Assembly (NCBI RefSeq): GCF_029846715.1
Contig: NZ_JARVWW010000002.1
Coordinates: 334,450 to 398,449 of the forward strand
DNA length: 64,000 bases
Reading direction: 5' to 3'
Origin: Bradyrhizobium nivariense
Lineage (GTDB): Bacteria; Pseudomonadota; Alphaproteobacteria; Rhizobiales; Xanthobacteraceae
In this document: piece by piece, positions 1 through 6,203 of the stretch
Position numbering within the stretch: the stretch's first letter is position 1
Layout: each line of letters begins with the position of its first letter
Program-made: the position numbers and the translations under genes
The notes under the pieces: model-generated
Database searches by the model: none
The model's input: the letters and a program-made list of their open reading frames with translations, nothing else
Told to the model about the DNA's origin: nothing

Positions 1-1349
1 CCGTGCTGTCGAACATGGCGGTGTCGATCGAGCAGCATGTCGACTGGGTCGTAGACCGGCTCAAAGCATTGCGCGACGCCGGCTTCACCACGATCGAGCC
101 GACCGAGACGGCGCAGGCCGCCTGGGGCCGGCACATGGCCGACTGCTCGATGGTGACGCTGCACCGGCTCGCCAACACCTGGTACACGGGCGCCAACGTG
201 CCCGGCAAGGTGCAGGGCCTGATGCCCTATACCGGCGGCGTCGGCCCCTATCGCAGCATCTGCGACGAGGTTGTCAGCCGCGGCATGCTCGGCTTCAAGC
301 TCACCGGCCCCAATGTCGCCGCGCAATGCAATGACGGCGAGGTGGTGCGCCTGCAGCCGGATGTGCGGCTGGTGCTGAACCTGCTGGCTACGCTCAACCT
401 GCCGCCGATCGAGTCGATGGGCGCAATCGGGGCACGCGCCTTCGTCAACGAGTTCAACAAGGGCCGCCCGGCGGGGCGGCCGATCGGCGACGTCATCGAC
501 GGCAACCTGCCCGGCGCCGACGGCCCGCTGCCTTACCGCGTGTACCGCCCGGCAACGCCGGGGCCGCATCCGGTCGTGGTCTATTTCCACGGCGGCGGCT
601 GGGTGCTCGGCGACGAGCAGTCGGACGATCCGTTCTGCCGCGACATGGTGCGGCGGACCGGCATGATGCTCGTCAGCGTCGGCTATCGTCATGCGCCCGA
701 GCATCGTTTCCCGGCCGCAGCCGAAGACGGCTATACAGCGACGCGCTGGATCGCCGAGCACGCCGCCGAGCTCGGCGGCAAGCCGGGCCCGGTGCTGGTC
801 GCAGGCTGGAGCGCCGGCGGCAACATCGCCGCCGTCACCTGTCAGCTTGCACGCGATCGCGGCGGCCCGGAGATCGCCGGCCAGCTCCTGATCTGCCCGG
901 TCACCGACTGCACCTTCGACCGCCCCTCCTACAACGACAATGCGACCGGCTATTTCCTGACCCGCTCGCTGATGTACTGGTTCTGGGACCTCTATTGCTC
1001 GCCGGCCGACCGCACCGATCCGCGCATCTCGCCGCTCCGCGGCAAGGTCTCAGGGTTGCCGCCGGCCTTCGTCGTCACCTGCGAATTCGATCCCCTGCGC
1101 GACGAAGGCATCGCCTATGCCGAGGCGATGGCGGCCGCCGGGGTCCCGGTCGAGCAGCTGACAGCGCGCGGTCATTTCCACTCGTCCTTCGCCATGGTGG
1201 ACGTGGTGATCACCGGGGTCTCCGGCCGGGTGCAGATGGCCGAGGCCTTGCGGCGCTTCGCCGGGCTTCCACCCGAGGTTGGTCGCGGCGATGAGACCAG
1301 CGACCGTCACACCAGCCCGGGGCACAGGATCGCGGCGGCAGCGAGCTGA
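1..1349 (+). CDS. Baeyer-Villiger monooxygenase / alpha-beta hydrolase fusion (3' part)
   Basis: This is the C-terminal part of a two-domain enzyme; the frame is open to the left edge and the GTG at 3 reads as an internal Val. Residues 1 to about 130 (counted from base 3) match the C-terminal end of FAD-dependent Baeyer-Villiger monooxygenases: [13 protein letters not shown], then [12 protein letters not shown] and [11 protein letters not shown]. The rest is a hormone-sensitive-lipase type hydrolase with the oxyanion motif HGGGW (about residue 196), nucleophile motif GWSAGG (Ser about 270), Asp about 363 in [10 protein letters not shown] and His about 391-393. The monooxygenase would turn a ketone into an ester or lactone and the hydrolase would open it. 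The FAD and NADPH Rossmann motifs must lie outside the window. The last 20 residues or so look disordered. Confidence 0.85.
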   Translation, partial: VLSNMAVSIEQHVDWVVDRLKALRDAGFTTIEPTETAQAAWGRHMADCSMVTLHRLANTWYTGANVPGKVQGLMPYTGGVGPYRSICDEVVSRGMLGFKLTGPNVAAQCNDGEVVRLQPDVRLVLNLLATLNLPPIESMGAIGARAFVNEFNKGRPAGRPIGDVIDGNLPGADGPLPYRVYRPATPGPHPVVVYFHGGGWVLGDEQSDDPFCRDMVRRTGMMLVSVGYRHAPEHRFPAAAEDGYTATRWIAEHAAELGGKPGPVLVAGWSAGGNIAAVTCQLARDRGGPEIAGQLLICPVTDCTFDRPSYNDNATGYFLTRSLMYWFWDLYCSPADRTDPRISPLRGKVSGLPPAFVVTCEFDPLRDEGIAYAEAMAAAGVPVEQLTARGHFHSSFAMVDVVITGVSGRVQMAEALRRFAGLPPEVGRGDETSDRHTSPGHRIAAAAS

Positions 1350-1366
1350 CGACGAATAATTGGCCG

Positions 1367-1391
1367 GGAACTATTTCCCGTTCATCGCGTT
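1367..1391 (+). promoter_or_regulatory. EcfG-type general stress promoter (GGAAC-N16-CGTT)
   Basis: GGAAC at 1367-1371 and CGTT at 1388-1391 are separated by 16 bases, an exact match to the consensus used by EcfG, the general stress sigma factor of alphaproteobacteria controlled by PhyR and NepR. Transcription would start near 1398, about 65 bases before the small gene at 1464. The match is read directly; use by EcfG is inferred. Confidence 0.65.
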
Positions 1392-1463
1392 AGATGCAGC
1401 GATGGGTGTAGGCCCCGGCACGCACGCTCGTGTGCTGGGGTTGTTTTTGCGTGAGGCGGGACG

Positions 1464-1736
1464 ATGGGGGACGTGGCTAGGGATTCAAAGGTCGATTTTG
1501 GCATGCTTGCGGCGCTGCATAAATGGCCGTCGCTTGCGAACCAGCGGCGACCCGACAGAGATTCCTATCAGGTCAGCGAGGGTACGCTCGACGCCTGCAT
1601 CTCGGCGTTCATGGAGAAGCCGGCGGCGACCAGGCATCTCTATGAGATCCGCACGACGGCGCAGCCGCCGCTGGTCACGGACATCCTCTCGCCCGAGCAC
1701 GTCATAGAGCTATCGCGCTTGAGAGAATTTCTCTGA
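1464..1736 (+). CDS. small hypothetical protein, probable stress regulon member
   Basis: A 90-residue protein I do not recognise. It starts at an ATG preceded by a purine-rich ribosome binding site (GAGGCGGGACG). It is soluble with mixed charge, has no signal peptide or membrane segment, and ends in a leucine/arginine-rich helix (VIELSRLREFL). An exact EcfG-type promoter lies upstream, and the next gene has its own. That points to a general stress response gene of unknown biochemical role. Confidence 0.6.
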   Translation: MGDVARDSKVDFGMLAALHKWPSLANQRRPDRDSYQVSEGTLDACISAFMEKPAATRHLYEIRTTAQPPLVTDILSPEHVIELSRLREFL

Positions 1737-1763
1737 TCCTCACAGAAGCATCAAGTCGGCGCA

Positions 1764-1789
1764 GGAACCTTCTTCCGGCTTTTTCCGTT
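1764..1789 (+). promoter_or_regulatory. second EcfG-type promoter (GGAAC-N17-CGTT)
   Basis: GGAAC at 1764-1768 and CGTT at 1786-1789 are separated by 17 bases, the other spacing accepted for EcfG. The predicted start of transcription near 1796 leaves a short leader before the gene at 1816. Two such promoters within 400 bases, each facing a small gene, are unlikely to be chance. Confidence 0.6.
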
Positions 1790-1815
1790 AACGGTGATCG
1801 GAAGCGAAGGCGTGA

Positions 1816-2130
1816 GTGCCTCACATGCTTGAAGCCGGCGTGCCATCCCCGGTCGTGCCCTATGGCGCAGACCAGACCCTGTTCGTGGTGATCGACCGCC
1901 TCGACAAGGCGACCGAAATCCGCATCGAGCGAAGCGATCTAGACGCCACCATCGGCGAGCTCGTCGCCGGGTGCTTCAACGATCCCATCCAGGTCATCTC
2001 GTTCAACACGCTCGAGCACTGGATGAAAGACATCTCGACCGACGTCGCCGGTGAGATTCGGGCACGCTGCGACATCGATGGCGTGACGCTGCCCGACTAT
2101 CTCAGCGACTTCGTCGAGAGCCACAGCTGA
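1816..2130 (+). CDS. small hypothetical protein, probable stress regulon member
   Basis: A 104-residue acidic soluble protein of unknown function. GTG at 1816 follows a GGAAGCGAAGGCG stretch; the ATG at 1825 is an alternative start. The sequence (QTLFVVIDRLDKATEIRIERSDLDATIGELVAG and following) has good coding character, with a predicted beta-hairpin followed by helices. No catalytic motif, Cys cluster or membrane segment is visible. Its own EcfG-type promoter ends 26 bases upstream. It may act with the gene at 1464, but the two are not fused into one operon by the promoter layout. Confidence 0.6.
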   Translation: MPHMLEAGVPSPVVPYGADQTLFVVIDRLDKATEIRIERSDLDATIGELVAGCFNDPIQVISFNTLEHWMKDISTDVAGEIRARCDIDGVTLPDYLSDFVESHS

Positions 2131-2193
2131 GCGCGCATTGCTTCAATTGCGCAGACAAGGAAGCGAGGCGAATGCGTTCATGGATGACGAGAA

Positions 2194-2349
2194 TCAGGCG
2201 CGCCGGTACTTGCCGGCGATGACCTCGATCTCGCGGCGGCGTTCGCCTGCGAAGGTCAGGAGCTTTTCAATCGTCAATGTATCCGTGATCCGTTTGGCGA
2301 GCCGTTCGGCGCGTGCGGCCTGATCTTCGAGATACTGGATCGTGTTCAA
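2194..2349 (-). CDS. 51-residue helical conserved-looking protein
   Basis: A short reading frame that begins at TTG (2347-2349) after a G-rich stretch that could pair with 16S rRNA. It encodes NTIQYLEDQAARAERLAKR, then ITDTLTIEKLLTFAGERRRE, and ends GKYRRA. The composition is charged and strongly helical (heptad-like), as expected for a real small protein and unlike the translations of the other frames. I know small proteins of this flavour from rhizobial genomes but not their function. It lies between the small gene at 1816 and rlpA. The TTG start is the weakest part of the call. Confidence 0.55.
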   Translation of the reverse strand: MNTIQYLEDQAARAERLAKRITDTLTIEKLLTFAGERRREIEVIAGKYRRA

Positions 2350-2465
2350 ACGCCGCCCCCCAAAAACTCCGATTTGGAGTCCCGAATTGTTTGGGTATCC
2401 ATCCTGCGCCAGAGGCGGCTAACAGCCGGTTAAGCACAGCGTCTCGGATCGATGACAACCGCGCT

Positions 2466-2984
2466 TTATTGCATCACGTCGAGCCGGACATTGGTGACAC
2501 CCTTGTCGACCATGCCGAGCGCCTCGGCCGCGGAGGGAGAGATGTCGACCACGCGTCCGCGAACATAAGGCCCGCGATCGTTGACCCTGACGGTCACGAA
2601 GCGACCCGAGGAGACATCGGTGACGCGCAGCTTTGTGCCGAACGGCAGGCTCGGATGGGCCGCGGTCAATTCGTTCTTGTCGAACCTCTCGCCGCTCGCG
2701 GTCTCCGTATCCGAATAGAAGCTGGCAACGCCGTGCAAGACGCTTTGCTTTCCGTTGCCGTCGGGGACACGCGCCCGGCGGATCGGACGCGGATGCAGGG
2801 CCGCCACCCTGTGCGGGCGCTCGACGATGGCCTGCCTGCTGGTACCGGCCAGATCGGCCTTCTGACGGCCGACCGGCGATTGCGCACACGCCGCAAGCGA
2901 CGCCGCACCGATGATGGCGAGCAGCAACCGGCATAAGCTTGCCAGCGAAATCCGGGCATTTTCGGCACGTGCAAAGCGAGACAT
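2466..2984 (-). CDS. rlpA: septal ring lytic transglycosylase RlpA-like lipoprotein
   Basis: RlpA-family proteins are outer-membrane lipoproteins that bind or cut denuded peptidoglycan near the septum. The ATG at 2984 follows GGAGGG at a good distance; a longer frame upstream has no ribosome site. Residues 1-33 form a lipoprotein signal with lipobox LAAC (Cys33). Residues about 85-172 form the double-psi beta-barrel: GVASFYSDTETASGERFD, LPFGTKLRVTD, VRVNDRGPYVRGRVVDIS and SAAEALG, including the conserved NDRGP Asp. There is no C-terminal SPOR domain, so this is the short form of the family (172 residues). Confidence 0.85.
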   Translation of the reverse strand: MSRFARAENARISLASLCRLLLAIIGAASLAACAQSPVGRQKADLAGTSRQAIVERPHRVAALHPRPIRRARVPDGNGKQSVLHGVASFYSDTETASGERFDKNELTAAHPSLPFGTKLRVTDVSSGRFVTVRVNDRGPYVRGRVVDISPSAAEALGMVDKGVTNVRLDVMQ

Positions 2985-3134
2985 GATGCGCCCTCCGAAC
3001 GTCCCGGAGTTTCGGTGGGCAATGAGGGCAGAACCTTGTCGGAACAAAAGCGGGCCTGAGGCCGCAGCCGTTTCGCGCCAGCTGTGATGATTCCACCACA
3101 GTGGCTTGTCCTGAATCGAGACAGACTCGTGGGA

Positions 3135-3299
3135 TCAGCCTGATACGGCGCGCCAGACGATCGGGCCCGTCTCCGGCTGAACCTCGCCAGGCTTGGTATC
3201 ACCCTTCAGGAGCCGCGCGAGCTCGCGCCGATAGAGCCACTGCCAGCCTGTTTTAAGGCTGGCGAGAAAGTCGAGCTCCCGTTGTGTCAGTGTGCACAT
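3135..3299 (-). CDS. 54-residue conserved-looking small protein
   Basis: An ATG-initiated frame at 3299 encodes MCTLTQRELDFLASLKTGWQ, then WLYRRELARLLKGD and ends IVWRAVSG. The amphipathic helices, aromatic residues and lack of low-complexity composition suggest a real gene although the upstream SD is weak. It begins 32 bases after the stop of the DUF1501 gene on the same strand, so it may be the last cistron of that transcript. Function unknown; no metal-binding or DNA-binding motif stands out. Confidence 0.55.
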   Translation of the reverse strand: MCTLTQRELDFLASLKTGWQWLYRRELARLLKGDTKPGEVQPETGPIVWRAVSG

Positions 3300-3331
3300 C
3301 CCGAACCTGATCCGGTTGCAAAGCCGCGCCG

Positions 3332-4582
3332 TCAGCCGACGAGGCCCCCCATCGGTCTGACATCGGCGCTGCCGGGGAAGATCGCATCGGCCAGCACCTT
3401 CTCCTCGACGCGCAGGTGATCCCTCAGCAGCCCCTTCAACACCGCGCGCAAATCCGTGGTCGGCTTGAGATCACGATCCTCGAAGAGTTGCGCCGGCTTC
3501 AGGCCGGGCCAGTCCGCGATCACGCGGCCGCCGGCGAGCGCGCCGCCGATAAGGAAGGCGACCGTGCCGGTGCCGTGATCCGTGCCCTGCGTACCGTTGA
3601 TGCGCGCGGTTCGCCCGAACTCGGTGACAACGGCGACCACCGTCTCTCGCCAGGCCTCGCCCATGTTGCTCTCGATCGCGGCGAATGCGCCATCGAGCGC
3701 ACCGAGCAGATTGTAGAGCTGGCCCGAGGCCGCGCCTTCGGCGATGTGCGTATCCCAGCCGACGAAGCCCATGGCGCCGACGCGCGGGCCGTCGGGCTTT
3801 GCGAGATAGCGCGCGGCGGTGCCGGCCGCTTCCGCGAAGTAGGCGCGCACACGCGCGATGCCGGGCGGCATCAATGTCGGATCGTCGGACATCGGATCGC
3901 CCGCGCCCGGTGCGCCGCCGAGCGAAGCGAGCTTCATGCGGGCCTGGAGCACGGTCGCAAGCTTCGGATCGGTGTGCTGGTAGAGATCGAGCAGGCGGTT
4001 CTGCGTGTCCTCGCTCGCCGGCAACAATTTCTGCGGCACCCATGTCATGACAGGTGCGGAACCGCGCACCACCAGCGGCGTGACCGAGCCGATGCCGAGC
4101 GCGCGGCTGCCGCGCGGATCGACACGCCCGCCCGATTCCAGCGCGAGCAGCGCGCGGTTAAGCCATCCCGAGCCGGTCATGCCGGGCTTGACGAGCCCGC
4201 TTTCCAGCACGTCCTGGCCGTCGAAATGCGAACGCTCGCGATAGGGCGTCGCGGTGGCGTGGACGATCGCAGCCTTGCCGCTCTTGTAGAGCCGATGCAG
4301 GTTCGGCATCGCCGGATTGAGCGCGAAGAAGGCATCGAGCGGCAGCGCCGGCGGCTTGCCATCCAGCACCAGCGCGCGATCGCCGCGCAAGGAAACCCAG
4401 TCGGGATCACCGACCGGCGCGACCACACCGAGACCATCGAGCGCACCGCGCAGCACGATGACCAGCAGGCGCGGATCGCGCCCTTCGGCACGCGCGATCC
4501 TGGGCATCTGGCTCCATGCGAACAGCGCACCGGAACCAACGAGAAGCTCGCGCCGCGTGGGCAGGTGATTGACGAAGCCCAT
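3332..4582 (-). CDS. DUF1501 family secreted protein
   Basis: A 416-residue DUF1501 protein, a family of exported alkaline-phosphatase-fold proteins of unknown substrate. The ATG at 4582 sits just after GGAGG; the same frame is open much further upstream, but that part is antisense-like and overlaps the DUF1800 gene. The N-terminus PTRRELLVGSGALFAWSQ has a twin-arginine and a hydrophobic stretch, suggesting Tat export. Family marks include LVIVLRGALDGLG, SHFDGQDVLESG, FVGWDTH, TEFGRTARINGTQGTDHGTG and FLIGGALAGG. It starts two bases after the DUF1800 stop, the usual pairing of these two families. Confidence 0.88.
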   Translation of the reverse strand: MGFVNHLPTRRELLVGSGALFAWSQMPRIARAEGRDPRLLVIVLRGALDGLGVVAPVGDPDWVSLRGDRALVLDGKPPALPLDAFFALNPAMPNLHRLYKSGKAAIVHATATPYRERSHFDGQDVLESGLVKPGMTGSGWLNRALLALESGGRVDPRGSRALGIGSVTPLVVRGSAPVMTWVPQKLLPASEDTQNRLLDLYQHTDPKLATVLQARMKLASLGGAPGAGDPMSDDPTLMPPGIARVRAYFAEAAGTAARYLAKPDGPRVGAMGFVGWDTHIAEGAASGQLYNLLGALDGAFAAIESNMGEAWRETVVAVVTEFGRTARINGTQGTDHGTGTVAFLIGGALAGGRVIADWPGLKPAQLFEDRDLKPTTDLRAVLKGLLRDHLRVEEKVLADAIFPGSADVRPMGGLVG

Positions 4583-4584
4583 AT

Positions 4585-6042
4585 TCACCTCCTCTGAAAG
4601 TCCGCCGACATGAACAGCAGCGCCAGCGCCTGCTGCCGGCTCTCGGCACGCCCGACCGCCTGCTTCACCTCGGGTGCGATCTCGGACGCAAAGACATCCT
4701 CGATGATGATTTGCGGATCGGCCATGCCGGTGATGCGCTCGGCAAAATTGTTGGCGATGTCGAGCCGCCGGCCGACGCCGTCGATCCAGCTCGCCTCGTC
4801 GTCCGGATAGCCTTTGGGCGCGGACGGACGCCACAGCGCCTCGCCGAGCAGCTCCAGGCCACCGGTGAAGCGGACGGGATCGACGGTCGTGATCCCAGTC
4901 GCGCGCACCATGCCAACGCCCCATTCGCTGGGACGCTTGAGTTTTGACGGCGGCCCGCGCCACGCCTCGTCCGACGACACCATCGCGATCGCGACCTGCT
5001 TGAGATCGCCCTCGGTGTCGCGAAAACTCTTCGCCATCTGCTCGATCAGCACCGGCGGCGGCTCGTCAGCCACGAAGTGTCGCGCAAGCTTGGTCGCGAC
5101 ATGGGTCGCTGTCGCCGGATGCGCGGCGAGATCGCGCAGCACCGCGCGGCCCTGCTCGGCATCCTCCTGCTCGTAGCGCTTGCCGAGCACGCTCTGCCCG
5201 CCGGGCTCGTGCAGCCGCGGATTGAAGGTGAATTCGCCGCCACGCTGGGGATCGAAGCCCGGCGGCACTAGCGTCCAGCCGGTCATGACATTGGCGAAGC
5301 TGATCACGTCGTCCTGGGCGTAGCCGGTGCGCACGCCGAGCGTATGCAGCTCCATGATCTCGCGCGCGATGTTCTCGTTGAGGCCGCGGCTGCGATTGAT
5401 GCCTGCGATCGAATTCGCGCCCATCGATTCGAGATTGTCGAGATAGAACAGCATCGCCGGATGGCCTTCGACGGCCTGCAGGAGATCGACGAAGCGGCCG
5501 AGCGCGTTGGCGCGAACGGCTTCGCGCTCATAGGCGCCGGACATGCTCTGGATCTTGTTGGCCGAGATGCAGAAATGGTTGGACCAGAACCACACCAGCC
5601 GCTCGGCGAAGCCGATGTCGGCGACGAGCGCGGCTTCCGTGCGCAGCTTGGCTTCCTGCAAATACATCGGCCGCCCGGGATCAGGAACGGCTTCGGCCGC
5701 CTGCTTGGCCGCCATCTCGGCGGCGTCCTTGTCCTGGCCCTGACCTTGCGGCTGCGTCTGGTCTTCCGACATCGCCGGCGCAGCCGCCATCTGCTGCTTC
5801 TTGGCCTGCTGCTGCGCCTGCTTGGCCCGCGCCGCGCGTCGCGCATTGGCGTCGGCAACAGTGCGGTAAGCCTTTGCGCTCGCGGGAAGGACGGCGGCGG
5901 CGGTCAGCGTGAGCGGCCGGTCGAGCTCGGCGATCAGCGCGCCGCGCGGGTCGGTGCCGACGGCGGCGATCGATCCCGGCCGCGGCCCCATGCCGAAGCG
6001 ATGAAGCGAAAGCACAGAATCGGCCTTTGCAGAATTGCCCAT
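4585..6042 (-). CDS. DUF1800 family protein
   Basis: A 485-residue DUF1800 protein, a family of unknown function almost always encoded next to DUF1501 and thought to act at the cell envelope. Family signatures are SLHRFGMGPRPG near the N-terminus, FWSNHFCIS, YLDNLESMGAN, NENIAREIMELHTLGV and GKAYEQE-like GKRYEQEDAEQG. Residues about 70-115 are a Gln/Ala/Lys-rich low-complexity insert. No clear cleavable signal is seen. The promoter region upstream carries an operator-like sequence shared with the blaI-like gene at 9112, suggesting control by that repressor. Confidence 0.85.
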   Translation of the reverse strand: MGNSAKADSVLSLHRFGMGPRPGSIAAVGTDPRGALIAELDRPLTLTAAAVLPASAKAYRTVADANARRAARAKQAQQQAKKQQMAAAPAMSEDQTQPQGQGQDKDAAEMAAKQAAEAVPDPGRPMYLQEAKLRTEAALVADIGFAERLVWFWSNHFCISANKIQSMSGAYEREAVRANALGRFVDLLQAVEGHPAMLFYLDNLESMGANSIAGINRSRGLNENIAREIMELHTLGVRTGYAQDDVISFANVMTGWTLVPPGFDPQRGGEFTFNPRLHEPGGQSVLGKRYEQEDAEQGRAVLRDLAAHPATATHVATKLARHFVADEPPPVLIEQMAKSFRDTEGDLKQVAIAMVSSDEAWRGPPSKLKRPSEWGVGMVRATGITTVDPVRFTGGLELLGEALWRPSAPKGYPDDEASWIDGVGRRLDIANNFAERITGMADPQIIIEDVFASEIAPEVKQAVGRAESRQQALALLFMSADFQRR

Positions 6043-6088
6043 GGCGAATGCCTACTTCTCTCGAAGCCTGCCAGCGAGGCTACGAACC

Positions 6089-6110
6089 GTAATGCTACAT
6101 ATCGTAACAC
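6089..6110. promoter_or_regulatory. BlaI-like operator before the DUF1800 operon
   Basis: The sequence GTAATGCTACATATCGTAAC contains the dyad TAC-N5-GTA and matches the stretch upstream of the blaI-like gene (9142-9163) in 15 of the first 17 positions (consensus GTAAYGCTACAKATCGT). It is 47 bases before the DUF1800 start. The match is read directly; that the BlaI-like repressor binds both is inferred. Confidence 0.5.
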
Positions 6111-6203
6111 TTCGAGTATGACCCTGCAAGCGGAGATTGAGGCGTCGCGTCCGGATGTCGCGAGCCGCCCATCCGACGCGACGGATGGGCAGCCGCAACG
6201 ATC

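Noticed and set aside
2138..2323. 61-codon plus-strand frame
   Set aside because: Arg/Ser-rich composition, and the opposite strand carries a more convincing 51-codon gene.
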